Assembly: GCF_020520425.1 (NCBI RefSeq)
Contig: NC_079487.1
Location: forward strand, 133,136,385-133,200,384
Length of the DNA: 64,000 bases
Direction: 5' to 3'
Origin: Spinacia oleracea
Taxonomy: Eukaryota > Streptophyta > Magnoliopsida > Caryophyllales > Amaranthaceae
Part shown: positions 1 through 10,685 of the stretch, in pieces
Layout: every line of letters starts with the position of its first letter
Numbering within the stretch: the first letter of the stretch is position 1
Translations under genes and position numbers: made by a program
The notes under the pieces: model-generated
Told to the model about the DNA's origin: nothing
The model's input: only the letters and a program-made list of their open reading frames with translations
Database searches by the model: none

Positions 1-297
1 AATACAATAAGTTTATAAAAAAAAAAATTCTCCCATGTAACAAACATTGTGAAACATCTTAAAAGGAATACGTAACAAACAAAAAGAAACAGAGGGAGAT
101 TATAGTACGGAGAACTCCGTAGTGTTCTATAAGAAAAGTATGCACATACGTTTCATTGTACATACGTTTCATTGACATGTGTTCTTTCGGACGAACTATT
201 TAGGAATCACATGCACATATCATTAATCAGAAATTCAATAACAACCCATTGTTTTGTTACGTTAAACAAGAAGTTAGTCATCATAAAAGAAATTTAA

Positions 298-1125
298 TCT
301 ATTACTTTATATTAAAACAGACACCAGGAATGACACATGTCACTTTCTGATGCAAAATTTTCCCTTCAAAAAAAAATTCCTAAAAAAAATTTACTTTATT
401 TATATTTTTAATTTTCTATCATTTTTATTAACAATTTATATATAGAAAAAAGAATATATGTTTATGGAAATAATAGATACTTGGTTATTTTTGGCAATAA
501 TTTAGTCAAATCAATATGTTAATAATGGAAAATATATTGACTTAATATTTTGGTCAAATTAGCATATTAATATATCGAATATTTTTGTCTAATTAGCAAA
601 TAAAATATGCAATATGTAATCGGACTGAAATTGTAAGATGGTTGAATGAGTAATATTCAAGATTTATTAATTATGCAGTAACGTATGGGAGAGAAATATT
701 TCAGTCAAATCTATTACTTTATACTAAAACAGACACCAGGAATTACACATGTCATTTCCTGGTGCAAAATTTTCCCGCCAAAACACCTCTTTCCTAAAAA
801 AATATATCACTTTATTTTATTTTATTTTTCTATCCTTTTTATAAACTATTTATGTATGGTAACAAATATTGGATTATAGTTTATAGAGCATCACAATAAT
901 AGATGACTTTGTTAATATTTTAGTCAAAAACTATATCAATAAATATTTATTATTTATACATTAGCTTTAAGGATAAATATTTCATTCAATTAATATATAT
1001 TTTTAACGACATGGTCAAATAATAATTTTTGAATATCCGTGCATGCACGGGACTTAATCTAGTATGCTATAAAAAAATGGCTAAATAATTTTAGAAAATT
1101 CATGCGTGCACGGGACCTAATGTAG
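298..1125 (+). mobile_element. Non-autonomous Helitron A (outer copy)
   Basis: The 5' end reads TCTATTACTTTATATTAAAA after an A. The 3' end is a GC-rich palindrome (about 1103-1114) followed by GTAG, a mutated CTAG, and then T. These are Helitron hallmarks: 5' TC, hairpin about 10 nt before CTRR, and A/T insertion without target duplication. No Rep/helicase coding is present. Helitron B interrupts it at 710-1062. The uninterrupted sequence around the insertion survives at 8112-8135, which is the empty site in a paralogous segment. Confidence 0.7.
710..1062 (+). mobile_element. Non-autonomous Helitron B, nested in Helitron A
   Basis: It begins TCTATTACTTTATACT after an A and ends with hairpin CCGTGCATGCACGG (1037-1050), then GACTTAAT and CTAG (1059-1062), followed by T. 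It is 353 bp and has no coding capacity. Its ends match those of the surrounding element A closely, so one family member jumped into another. Confidence 0.75.
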
Positions 1126-1304
1126 TTAGAAATAAATTGAAGTTTTGGTATGATTTTGGTTAAAAGAAGCGAAGTCGGCACTTTACAATTCCCCGTGATA
1201 AATTTCAAGGTCTCTTTAAACTAGGACCTCATAAAATCAGATGGAGTACGTAATATCATACAACAACTAGTGTGTGGCCCAAGCGTTGTTCTGGATTTTA
1301 GTTT

Positions 1305-1570
1305 TAATACAAGAATTTGTATCTTTAACGACAACCTAATTACGACGAGTCAAAAATCCCGTCGCAAAAGCCTTTTGCGACGGGGCTAGCAACCAAACAA
1401 TGACGGGAATAACCGTCGCAAATGTCTTTTACGACGGGTTTACGACGGGATTTCTATTAACGACGGCCCCTTTTATGACGGATTCACGACAGGAAATCCC
1501 GTCGTTAATCAACGATTATTGGCCTTTCGCAACGGAATTTCCCGTCGTTAATAGTACAATTTATGTAGTG
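1305..1570. mobile_element. CACTA-type non-autonomous foldback element (degraded 5' end)
   Basis: The element is rich in GACGGG/CCCGTC words. It ends TATGTAGTG, the complement of the CACTAC terminus typical of CACTA (En/Spm) elements. The left end is mutated to TAATACAAGAA. The body is closely related to the elements at 8835-9345 and 58573-58782. It truncates the leftmost copy of the GWD-upstream block, which stops near 1275. No 3-bp target duplication could be recognised here. Confidence 0.55.
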
Positions 1571-2160
1571 TACTATGCACATGGGTCTATTTAAAGACAT
1601 CACAAACTTCATATTTATTCCATGTGGGAGAATACTCCCACACTCATAAATAGAAGACTATTATCTAACAGTCATCTAATCTAATAATGGTACAAAATAC
1701 GCAAATTGAGCAAAGAAAACCAATCATGATCACCAAACAGATATATCATCAAAATAGGATCATAAAAAAGACAATAAAAGTGGACAAAATGTGAAAATTA
1801 CTCCTGAACAAAAGTGGACAAATTTACAAATTTTCTTCTAAAATACTCACAATCAAGTCGGCAACTTCAAAGGGAAGTTTAATGGTTTTTCTTTTGTTAA
1901 GTGTGCCTGCAGTGTGAGTATTGTAAACACATTAAATAATTGTTGGCATTTTAATTCTGGATATTAACCTCTCCCAATAGATTTCATTTATTTATTTATT
2001 TTTATTTCTTTTTGGTTCGAAAGAGTTACTTAATCCATTACTTTAGCAAAAAATTTACAAGGCATCATAGTTTTAGATAGTTTCCACTCTTGGTGGAGCA
2101 AAATTACAGCCATCCACTTCATGTGGCACAAAAAAACAGCCATCTATGGCGCAACCGGGA
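1571..2160. other. AT-rich intergenic DNA
   Basis: No gene is seen. A T-rich stretch at about 1981-2020 could be the complement of the poly(A) tail of the adjacent minus-strand LINE. This is an inference from position only. Confidence 0.4.
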
Positions 2161-2167
2161 TTAGAGT

Positions 2168-4173
2168 TTAACGTTTCCAAAAAAGAGATATCATTGTTTT
2201 CAGAGATACTATCAGCTTTGTTAGGAGGGGGTGTAGACTAACTCCTTGATGCGACAGATTCAGCAGCCTCCTTGCCTTCCTTGCTACGTGATCCACTTCC
2301 TTCATCGAATCTCGCCTTCTTGTTTGCAAAAACAGGCTTCTTTGGCTTCTTATGAGTTCCCTGCATTTTCCATATATGTTAGAAAGCCATGTTGTTGGAG
2401 TTGTTTCCTCGCCTATGCTATCAACTGCCACCTTACAATCTGAGATTACCACAGTATCCTCCCACTTATTGACAGCAGCCCAAGAGAGAGCTAGCAAGAT
2501 TGCTTGAGTTTCAGCAGTTGTAGCTGACACTGTTGTTGTGGTACCAGCAACTCCATCTATATACATGTTGTTCTTATCCCTGCAGATAATTGCATAGGAA
2601 GCAAGCAAAGAGGTAGAGCAAAAGGAAGCATCCACTTTAACTATATACCTTACAAAGGAAGGGCTTTGAACAATATGCATTGGTCTATTGGGGGTGGGCT
2701 TGGGTATTTCAGTTTTGGCAAACTCTTTGGTCAAGGAAATTGTTTGAGTGGCCCAGAATTCAATGGGCTTAGATTCTTTCTGGAAAACCCACATGTTTCT
2801 TCTCAACCACATTCTCCAAATACAGAAGATAAAAACAGTTGCTTGTTCTATATCTAACTCATCTACATTTTTACTTTCAGAAACATTTTCCATGAACCAA
2901 TTTTGAAAATCTGAGTTGGAGCATCTAACTTTGGGGATAAACTTGACTTTTGACCAAAACTCAACTGCCCTAGTGCAGCTGTAGAAGATATGTTCTTGAT
3001 CCTCTTAGACATTAGGACAAAATTTACATTGGGCATTGGGGATAATCTGTCTGCTAGCTAAATGGTATGCAGTGGGCAGCCTATCCCATATGCAGAGCTA
3101 AATAAACATTTTGATTTTTGGGGGACATCTAGCTTTCCATATTGCATTCCATTTTTTGCTTTGAACTGATCTGGGAAATTGGTTTTTCCAAATATGGTTG
3201 TAGGCTGTTTTTGAGTCAAAATGAAGGCCTTGGGATAATGTGCAAAAAGGGGTGTCACAACCAAAGCTAGTTAGAGGTATAGCCTGAATCCAGTTGGCTA
3301 AGTCAGTGGACAATAGAGCAGCTAGTTCATTCAATTTCCACTGGCCATTTTGGATAATTGAGTCAAGAGTTTGGTCCTCCTCACCTCTATTAAGGGGTCC
3401 AGCAATGATTGACCTCAGAGATCCTTTCCCAGTCCAGTTATCATTCCACAGATTAATCTGTTCCCATTTCCTATACACCACCCAGTTAGTTGGTTGTACA
3501 GGTTCCACCCTTTACCCACATTTTGCCATATATGGGACCCAGTCTTAAAGGAGGCAGGAAAAGCTCTATTGGACACATATTTTTATCTCACTAAGTTGAT
3601 GGCTAAATTATCAGCACTATTCATTTTCCAACAGAGTTTAGTCATGGCTACTTGGTTCATGATTAAAGCAGATCTGATTTCTAAACCACCTACTTCTTTT
3701 GCACTACACACTTTGTCCCAAGCAACAAGGTGGACTTTCCTATTTTCTGACTCATTACCCTACAGAAATCTTGCACAGGTTTGGTCAATCTCATGGAGAG
3801 TTTTCTTGGGGAGGGACAACACCTGCATGGAGTAGCTAGCAATGGCAGATAGGGATGATCTAATCAGCACTAACCTACCAGCTTTTGACAAGGATTTGGT
3901 TTTCCAAGAGTTCAGTTTTCCTTTTATATTTCTACAAATGTGGGCTAGTTGGGTTTGGGTTGGCCTCTTATCAGTGAGGGGAAAACCTAAGTAAGTTCCA
4001 AGATCTGGGCTTTGCTCTACTTGTAATGCTAGAGTGAAAAGATCCTTTTGATCACCAGGGGTGTGTTGGGAAAAGTATAGTTTGCTTTTTGAATTGTTCA
4101 TTTTCTGCCCTGAGCATTCCCAAAATTGGTCCAAAACCCTTTGCATGTTGGGAAAAGTATAGTTTGATTTCAT
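2168..4173 (-). pseudogene. 5'-truncated, frameshifted LINE (RT C-terminus, zf-RVT, RNase H)
   Basis: Three minus-strand open blocks lie in the order expected for the end of a plant L1-like ORF2. Block 4173-3760 carries the region after the reverse transcriptase palm, with LGTYLGFPL and KSLSKAGRLVLIRSSL. Block 3508-3098 carries the zf-RVT region, with the INLWNDNW motif. Block 2893-2168 carries an RNase H-like domain, with KVDASF, an ETQAILLAL acidic residue and SDCKVAVDSI. The blocks are in different frames with stops between them, and the endonuclease and the RT catalytic core are missing, so this is a dead copy. A 20-bp direct repeat (TTGGGAAAAGTATAGTTT within it) occurs near 4066 and near the truncation point at 4147. 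This suggests a microhomology or template-switch breakpoint. Confidence 0.85.
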
Positions 4174-5180
4174 TTATTTATTGAAAATATAAGTTTATTT
4201 AATGCTTATTTGCAGACCTAAGAGTTGTAAATATCATTTTCCATTAATTGATGTTGATAAAGAATTCACCCTTTTTTGCTTAAATGTACAATGCAAATTA
4301 CGTTTAATTATATTGATAATGTTTTTATTTTTATCCAAAATATGACATTAGAAAAGTGTGAGAGATTTAATGTCCCAAAGATTTTAATTAAATAAAATAA
4401 TCAATTACACGATTTTTGACATAATATTAAGGATATTTTTTATACAATATACTACGTATAAGGAAAGATTATAAATATAAATCTAACATGGGACATTAAA
4501 TCCCTCATTTTCTGCTCTAACAGTGTAAGCCAAACCCTGGCATGTATTATTCACAATCAATGAAATACATGCAACCAATTATAAAAAAAAAAAAAACTAA
4601 CATGGGACACTAAAAACAAAAGATGTAAAGAATAAAAAGGGATGGAGAGAGTATATATTAATTTAAAGCAATTTATTAGTTCCTCTATAAAACAAATTAA
4701 CCATATTTTAAGATGGTCTAATTGAAAAATTAATTATTTCGCATGATATAAGATGTACACAATGTGTTTGTGTAGCTTTATGAACTTCATGGATTTTTTT
4801 TCAATTTGTGGACAACATATACTTTTGTCAAATATTAGGCTCCAAAACATTCTAGAATTTCAATATTCAAAGTAGTACATGTTGTAACGTCTGAGCCTCA
4901 CACCAGTTAATACGTACTCCTAATTAATACTCCTAATTATATATAGCACGTACCATGCTTAATAGAGTTGGTTTCATTCTAAAGATTTTTTATTAGACAA
5001 CATTAAAGTATTGGTTAATTTACTTGTATGCAGATTGAGGTTTTGTTCTTCTCATCTTATTTTCACTTATTTCTGATTTAATGCATGTGTTAAGATAAGG
5101 GTTAATAAATTGATTTTGATAAGTTCAGGAAAAAAAAGTTTAATGAGTTTGATTACCTTTTCCTCGTGAAGAGTTTTTTG
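4174..5180. other. AT-rich intergenic DNA with a retroposed insert
   Basis: No gene is seen. The only structure identified is the short poly(A)-tailed insertion at 4501-4596, listed separately. Confidence 0.5.
4501..4596 (+). mobile_element. Short poly(A)-tailed retroposed fragment with 18-bp target duplication
   Basis: An insertion of 96 bp ends in about 14 A residues. It is flanked by direct repeats at 4483-4500 and 4597-4614, which begin CTAACATGGGACA and differ at one base. Poly(A) plus a long target-site duplication is the mark of LINE-machinery retroposition. The insert contains an AATGAAATACATGC-like 3' end, as in a SINE, a 5'-truncated LINE or an mRNA 3' end. The source is not recognised. 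Confidence 0.65.
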
Positions 5181-5383
5181 ATATTTTGTAGATTTGAAAT
5201 TGAACTAAATCTGATATATTGATTATATATAGGAATAGAACTAACATTGAGAAAGATTCATTAACAAATTTTATATATCAAAATTAAAAAACATAACCCT
5301 TAATTCTCACAATGAGAAAGATAACACCATTACTCTATGGGTAAAAGAAACTCTCCATGTCATGACACGGAGATTTATTATAC

Positions 5384-5389
5384 GTCGTA
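5384..5389 (-). terminator. Poly(A) signal of KTI1
   Basis: Minus-strand AATAAA about 135 nt after the KTI1 stop codon. The same signal, in the same flanking context, is found for KTI2 and KTI3. Confidence 0.55.
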
Positions 5390-5412
5390 AACATGAAATA
5401 ATTAAGAAAACA

Positions 5413-5447
5413 GGGGATTACCACCAACATGCTGGTGGTAGTCCCAA
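5413..5447 (-). other. 3' UTR hairpin of KTI1
   Basis: TACCACCA / TGGTGGTA stem (5419-5440), extended by GGGA / TCCC outer pairs, lying between the KTI1 stop and its poly(A) signal. A related hairpin is present in KTI3 (27637-27657) and absent from KTI2. Its function is unknown. Confidence 0.5.
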
Positions 5448-5522
5448 CCCTAGGTCAAACGAAAACTTAATTATGACTTCGAAGGGACGACGACAACCCT
5501 TAATACAGAGTACGTACGGTGG

Positions 5523-6209
5523 CTAGTAGCTACTACTAGTGGCAGTAGTAGTACTGGTGACCTTCTTGAATACAAAACCAAAGAAGGGAAGAGGATTATC
5601 AATTGGTACCAAACTTAACAACGACAAATCCCAAGGCCCAGGTAGAGTAGCATCCAACTGTTCACAATACTCAGAATCAGGATGACTCTTACCATTTCCA
5701 GCAGGAACAGGTACAAGGAAACAATACACTATTTTGTATGAATTAGTTCCAGGCAACGCTTCTTCGAGCTTGAACCAGTTGGTGAAGGTTTCAGCACCTG
5801 GGTTTCCGATTTCTCCATTAGTAGTTACATAGAATACTCCATCCCCATTTGAAGTCAGCTGCCACACTCCTTGGTTCCTGCACAAGCCGTTTAGACCAAA
5901 AGCAATGTTGACGTCTGAACTTAGTGTGATGTTTTTCTGTGAAGGGTCAGCTGGGTAGAAAGTTATGGGCCTGCCTTGGTTAGTCCAGCTCCTGTGTTGA
6001 CCTACGTATAAAGGGCAAATACCACTGAGGGGTTCAGCGGCTAAGCCACCACGGCTTGCTCCCCTGCTTCCCAAAGTTTGGACGTAGTATCTTGAGCCTG
6101 CTTCAACTGGGTTCCCATCCATGTCTAGGACTACCGAGTCCGCGGCTGTAACCGTGGGAGGAGAGAGAAAGAGGATGGTTGCAGCTAGAAGAAGAAGGTG
6201 GTTAGCCAT
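5523..6209 (-). CDS. Kunitz-type trypsin inhibitor family protein, copy 1
   Basis: An intronless 228-aa protein of the soybean trypsin inhibitor (Kunitz, I3) beta-trefoil family. Residues 1 to about 22 form a hydrophobic secretory signal. Residues 27-43 match the family signature (VLDMDGNPVEAG then YYV). Four cysteines occur in the usual order (GICPLY, GLCRNQ, VYCFLV, EYCEQL) and should make the two classical disulfides. The C-terminus keeps the FFGFVFKKV strand and ends in a Ser/Thr-rich tail. A canonical P1 Arg/Lys loop residue is not obvious, so real trypsin inhibition is uncertain. A miraculin-like or other storage/defence role is possible. It is the first of three minus-strand paralogues here (also 16607-17320 and 27671-28426). 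It has its own TATA box and an ACGT-core element. Confidence 0.93.
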   Translation of the reverse strand: MANHLLLLAATILFLSPPTVTAADSVVLDMDGNPVEAGSRYYVQTLGSRGASRGGLAAEPLSGICPLYVGQHRSWTNQGRPITFYPADPSQKNITLSSDVNIAFGLNGLCRNQGVWQLTSNGDGVFYVTTNGEIGNPGAETFTNWFKLEEALPGTNSYKIVYCFLVPVPAGNGKSHPDSEYCEQLDATLPGPWDLSLLSLVPIDNPLPFFGFVFKKVTSTTTATSSSY

Positions 6210-6298
6210 TGTATATTATTGTTAGGTTTATGTTTATGTTTATGTTTAGGGTTGGTAGTTTTTGAGTTGGTGCATGGAAATGGTTATGGTATGATGGC

Positions 6299-6328
6299 AT
6301 TTTATAATAGAACAACTGTGTACGTGTC
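6299..6328 (-). promoter_or_regulatory. KTI1 core promoter: TATA box and ABRE-like ACGTGTC
   Basis: The minus strand has TATTATAAAA at about 6301-6309, roughly 90 nt before the start codon. An ACGTGTC word (plus strand, 6322-6328) lies about 15 nt further out. The same pair, at nearly the same spacing, stands before KTI2 and KTI3. Confidence 0.6.
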
Positions 6329-6485
6329 TAGTAACATCATGGATTAAGAAGATATTGTTTAGGTTAATATTGAATGTCCTCCGCTCATTCACTTATTTCA
6401 TCATCGTAGCAACTAGCAAGGTACTTCCTCGGTGTCATACGGACTACTTGTATTATTTTTCAGATTTATTGTTCATATTTAATTA

Positions 6486-6765
6486 CTCCGTCCCTTTCAT
6501 ATTTGTAGTCCCGTTTCACCAAAAATACGAATTTTAAGAAAAATGGAATATAATATATGGAAAAGTGGATTAAAGTACAAAGGATGACCGATTTGTTTGG
6601 AAAAGTGGAATAAAGTACTTTGGAAAATTAAAGTGGAATATAGTCTTTGTTTTTGTTTTGTTGTGTTTTAAATGCATGTTTTAATTAATAGCCAAAATAG
6701 AAACAGAACTATAATTTTAGAACGTCTAATTTGAAAAATAGGACTATAGTTTTGAGACGGGGGAG
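6486..6765. mobile_element. Stowaway-like (Tc1/mariner) MITE
   Basis: A 280-bp element that begins CTCCGTCCC and ends GACGGGGGAG, with TA on each side. The inverted ends extend about 30 bp imperfectly. It is non-coding. Confidence 0.65.
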
Positions 6766-6767
6766 TA

Positions 6768-7652
6768 TTATTTATAATTATAGACGTTAATGTTCAAATT
6801 GTATCTTCCTCTTCCGTTGGCGCTCCGCTTCTGAAACCTTGGGCTCTTAATTTGCTCTGTCATCTGATTTGGGCTTTTCCAACTCAGGACGACCGAGTCA
6901 TTGTACCTAAAATTGGGCGATGGTCCTTTGTCAATGAAGCTAAAAATAATTTTAAATTAATGCATCTATTAAAGAAACGATAAGTTTTAGCTAAAAATGT
7001 ACTCCGTATACTCTAATCAAAATAACACGTGAAAAGAATGCAGCTTCAATAATTCATTCCTCCAAGATAAGGAAAGATTAAAGACCGCCAATGATGCGAC
7101 AAATCTTATAAATTGGCAGCCCCACTAATTTGTTTCTATTCGTTATCTTGAATTCATCCATGCTAATTCAGGACCATTCACTAATTTAATTAGCATGGTT
7201 ACACTGTACGGAGTACTATTGTTCATTATCTTCCATATATATATTCATCCAACCAAGCTAGCTAAAGAGTAAGGACCGCCATTGATGCGACTTCTCTTAC
7301 AAATTAATTGCCAGCTCCTCTTATTTGAGTACCATACATTCATTATCTTCTATCAGTTCATCATGGGTAGCTAACTATGGACCACCAACGCCATTCATTG
7401 ATGCAACTTTACTTACGGACTACTAGCTCCATATACTAGCTAATTAATTAATGTTAAGAGGACGCACAATTAATCATGTGTGTGATCAAAATTGTTCATC
7501 GGCATGCGTGTCCAGTCAAAACGGTGCGAGTATTAAGGGACGGAGGGAGTAGTACTTATTATCAACATATGAAAACTTTATTCAAAAGTTATCAAATTTG
7601 ATACTCACTCCGTTCCATTATAATCGTCACACTAATAAAAATATCTAGTACG
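6768..7652. other. Upstream DNA of KTI1, part of duplicated unit A
   Basis: No coding is seen. Stretches around 7070-7180 (containing GACCGCCAATGATGCGAC) are clearly related to 29540-29720 upstream of KTI3, which supports a shared duplicated spacer. Fragments of Stowaway ends occur near 7530 and 7609. Confidence 0.55.
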
Positions 7653-8480
7653 TAGTAATACGAAGTACTCCGTAGTGTGTTATAAGAAGAGTATGCACAT
7701 ACGTTTCATTGTTTTCTTTCGGACCGAACTGTTTAGGAATCACATGCACATGCACAAATCAGTAAGTAAACATCATTAATCTGAAATTCGAATAACAACC
7801 CATTGTTTTGTCGGTAACTTTTGTGTAAGACCGCCTTACCGGAAAGACCACTTTGGTTGCTTAACTAATTGGTTTAATTTCTTAACTAATTGGTTACATT
7901 ACTTAATTAATTGATTCAATTGCTTAACTAATTAATTTCTTTTTTTAACTAATTGATTTCAGTGCTTAACTTATTAGTTCAAGTGCTTAACTAATTGGTT
8001 ACATTGCTTAACTTATATGATACCAATATGGTCTTTTGTGTAAGACCGCCTTATAGAAAAGTTTGTATTGTTTTGTTACCTTAAACAAGATGCATTTAGT
8101 CATTTCTTAAAAGGAATTTAATTAGAAATAAATTGAAGTTTTGTTTGTTAGAAAAACTCAAGTATGACTTTGGTTAAAAGAAGTCGGCACTTTACAATTT
8201 CACGTGATAAGTTTCAAGGTCTCTTTAAACTACGACCTCATAAAATCCGATGGAGTAATCAGTAATATCATCCAACAACAACAATTTAAAATCTAGGGAT
8301 AAAACAAAACCAAAGAAGCAAAAGTTAAGCCGTCCGTACTAGTAGACCCAATATAAAGGTCCCCATTTTTGGATTTCTTTCTCCTCAACAATTTTCACGT
8401 GAGAACCTCAACACTACTTAACCTGGAGGCTGGAGCATTAATACCAACGGTGTGCAAATTCGCATTCTCGGTTTTCCTTT
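7653..8480. repeat. Duplicated segment, copy in unit A (GWD-upstream block at 8163-8480)
   Basis: Positions 7675-7811 plus 8067-8280 match 118-297 plus 1126-1265 at the left edge, apart from different insertions. From 8163 onward it also matches 18655-19130 and 32465-32850, the DNA directly upstream of GWD. Shared landmarks are AAGTCGGCAC at 8181, TAATATCATCCAA, and the G-box context CACGTGAGAA at 8396. No GWD exon follows it. Confidence 0.8.
7812..8066. mobile_element. MULE-like MITE with 10-bp target duplication and internal 20-bp tandem repeats
   Basis: A 255-bp insertion flanked by ATTGTTTTGT at 7802-7811 and 8067-8076. The paralogous segment at 249-258 has this word once, so the empty site is inside the window. 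The imperfect inverted ends (about 38 bp) contain GTAAGACCGCCTTA and AAAGACCA. The interior is a run of about eight degenerate copies of TGCTTAACTAATTGGTTACA. It is non-coding. A target duplication of 9-10 bp points to the Mutator superfamily. Confidence 0.7.
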
Positions 8481-8489
8481 AGAAATTTA

Positions 8490-8834
8490 CTAGATTAGGT
8501 CCCGTGCACGCACGGTTATTTGAAAATTATTAATTGACCATCTTTTTTAACTGAAATATTTATCCCTTAAATCTATTGCGTAATAACTAAATCTCGAACA
8601 TACTCATTTTATCATATAATATACAATTTTCGCTCTATTACGTATTATATATTTTATATGTTTAATATGATGATTTGACCAAATTAAATACTCCGTATTT
8701 GATATGCTTAATATGAATAAAGTATTGAGTAAGAATGTTTTTTATTATTGACATGACTATATGACTAAATATTATCAAAATTGTGTAATAATGTCATATT
8801 TAATAATCCTATAATTTTTCCAATGTATAACCAT
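8490..8834 (-). mobile_element. Helitron 3' end (minus orientation), 5' part decayed
   Basis: Read on the minus strand, hairpin CCGTGCGTGCACGG is followed by GACCTAAT and CTAG (8490-8493), then T. The adjoining 100 bp resemble Helitrons A and B (AAATATTTC context, GGTCAA). A matching 5' TC terminus is not found before the CACTA element at 8835. Confidence 0.55.
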
Positions 8835-9345
8835 CACTACAAGAATTTGTATCTTTAACGACAACCTAATTACGACGGGTCAAAAATTCCGTCGCAAAAG
8901 GCTTTTGCGACGGGGCTAACAACCAAACAATGACGGGAATAACCGTCGCAAATGTCTTTTACGACGGGTTTACGACGGATTTATGACGGGATTTTCTATT
9001 AACGACGCCCCCCTTTTATGACGGGTTCGCGACAGGAAATCCCGTAGTAATACGAAGTACTCCGTAGTGTGTTATAAGAAGAGTATGCACATACGTTTCA
9101 TTGTTTTCTTTCGGACCGAACAGTTTAGGAATCACATGCACATCCACAAATCAAAGGAGGACGTCGTTAATGGAAAAGGAGGACGTCGTTAATGGAAAAT
9201 CCCGTCGTTAACCCTTCCTAAAAGACATTTGCAACGGTTGTTCCCGTCTTTGTTTGGTTGTTACCCCCGTCGCAAAAGGCTTTTGCGACGGGATTTTTGA
9301 CCCGTCGTAATTAGGTTGTCGTTAAAGATACAAATTTTTGTAGTG
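8835..9345. mobile_element. CACTA-type foldback MITE carrying a captured neighbour sequence
   Basis: The ends are CACTACAAGAATTTG and TTTTTGTAGTG, flanked by CAT and TAT, a possible 3-bp duplication with one change. Arms of about 110 bp (8850-8960 and 9230-9335) are near-perfect inverted repeats full of GACGGG/CCCGTC. Between them, 9043-9152 is almost identical to the genomic segment at 7653-7763, about 1.4 kb to the left. It is followed by a tandemly doubled 22-bp block (9153-9196). It is non-coding. Confidence 0.75.
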
Positions 9346-10200
9346 TATGTTTTTCTTTTTCTTTAATGATCTTTTTTATTATTATTTTTATTATTATAAT
9401 GTTAAATATTACTATTAATGACTACATCTGTTACTGAAAGTTCTTTAAGCCTTGGAATATGTGTCCTGATAACTTTGACCGTAAATGCTCACTATTTTGT
9501 ACCTCAAAATGTTATCATGTACTTCCTCCGTTCCTAAATAGTTGCACCGTTTTGACTTTCACGTTTGCCAACGCATAAGTTTGACCATCAATACTTATAC
9601 TTATGTATTAGTAAAAATTATAAAAATTTGATATATTTAAAATATATATTAAGATAAACCTAATAATACTTTGTATAATAATTTTTAATTTTATTTATTA
9701 GTAGAAAATTGAGGTCAAAGCAAGACAAGTAAATAGTGTCAAAAGTCAAAATGGTGCAACTATTTAGGAACGGAGGAAGTATGTAAGATATTGTTAGATT
9801 GGTCTCGATATGTAATTTCAGAATATCAACTTTTTATAATTTGAATATTTTAGTAGTTAAATATTGCATTGGAGACCGTGTAAATAGTAATCATAAAATT
9901 AAATAGTTACGGAATATGTTATTTTTTCCTTCAAAAAGATCTTTTAAATTTATATAAGATATACTTCTAGCAATGTTGTATTTTTATACTCCACTATTAT
10001 ACTTATTGTTGCATGTTTATTAGACTTAGAGGCTTGATTAATTTTTTAGTATATAATATCATAATGCTCCATTAGCGTTAAGAATGATGTTCCTTTTTTA
10101 GTAGTGTCTTTGTGTGCTATTTGTTCAGTGAAAATCCTAACACTTTAAAACATACAAACTTCAAGTTACTATTGCAGCAACAGTGTGCTGCCAATTTTAC
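9346..10200. other. AT-rich intergenic DNA with one Stowaway MITE
   Basis: Apart from the MITE at 9522-9779, nothing recognisable is seen. Confidence 0.5.
9522..9779. mobile_element. Stowaway-like MITE
   Basis: A 258-bp element with ends CTTCCTCCGTTCCTAAATAG and its complement ending CGGAGGAAG. TA is on both sides (9520-9521 and 9780-9781). The inverted ends run about 45 bp, including GGTGCAACTATTTAGG. It is non-coding. Confidence 0.8.
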
Positions 10201-10455
10201 CCCCACCTATAACTCTTTATTACTCATTTGCCATTCTTTCTTGATTGTGCCACGTGCACTCTTTTCTACTGATCATCCCACGCTCCCTCCTCCCTGCTTC
10301 CCTTCTTCAGTTCTTCTTTCTTTCACCCCTGATTCTTGGATGATTTTTCGTCAAACCCTACCTCTCACTCCAATCTCCCCCGCCACCATTTCTCTCTCCT
10401 CTCCGTTCTTCTTCCTCTCTCCTTCATTGTTCTACCCTACTCCTCTCTGCTGTTG

Positions 10456-10474
10456 CTCTCTCTCTCTCTCTCTC
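10456..10474 (+). repeat. (CT)n microsatellite
   Basis: An uninterrupted CT run inside a pyrimidine-rich stretch (10280-10490) typical of plant 5' leaders. Confidence 0.8.
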
Positions 10475-10685
10475 CCGATCAAGGCTTCATCGCGACAAGA
10501 ATGGTGAGATCTCTTAAATATTATCATCTCCATCAACCATTTATGTCAAGTTTTCTTAGTTTCATTATCGAAAGAATAGGTTTAATGGTCGGATTTAGGA
10601 TTTATGTAGAGTTCTTGAAATTTAGGGTTTTGATTTTCGGGGTTTAGTAGAAGTACGAAAGGAATGGAACCTGAGAAGTAATTCC

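Noticed and set aside
3494-3835. Plus-strand ORFs at 3294-3835
   Set aside because: Antisense shadows of the minus-strand LINE pseudogene.
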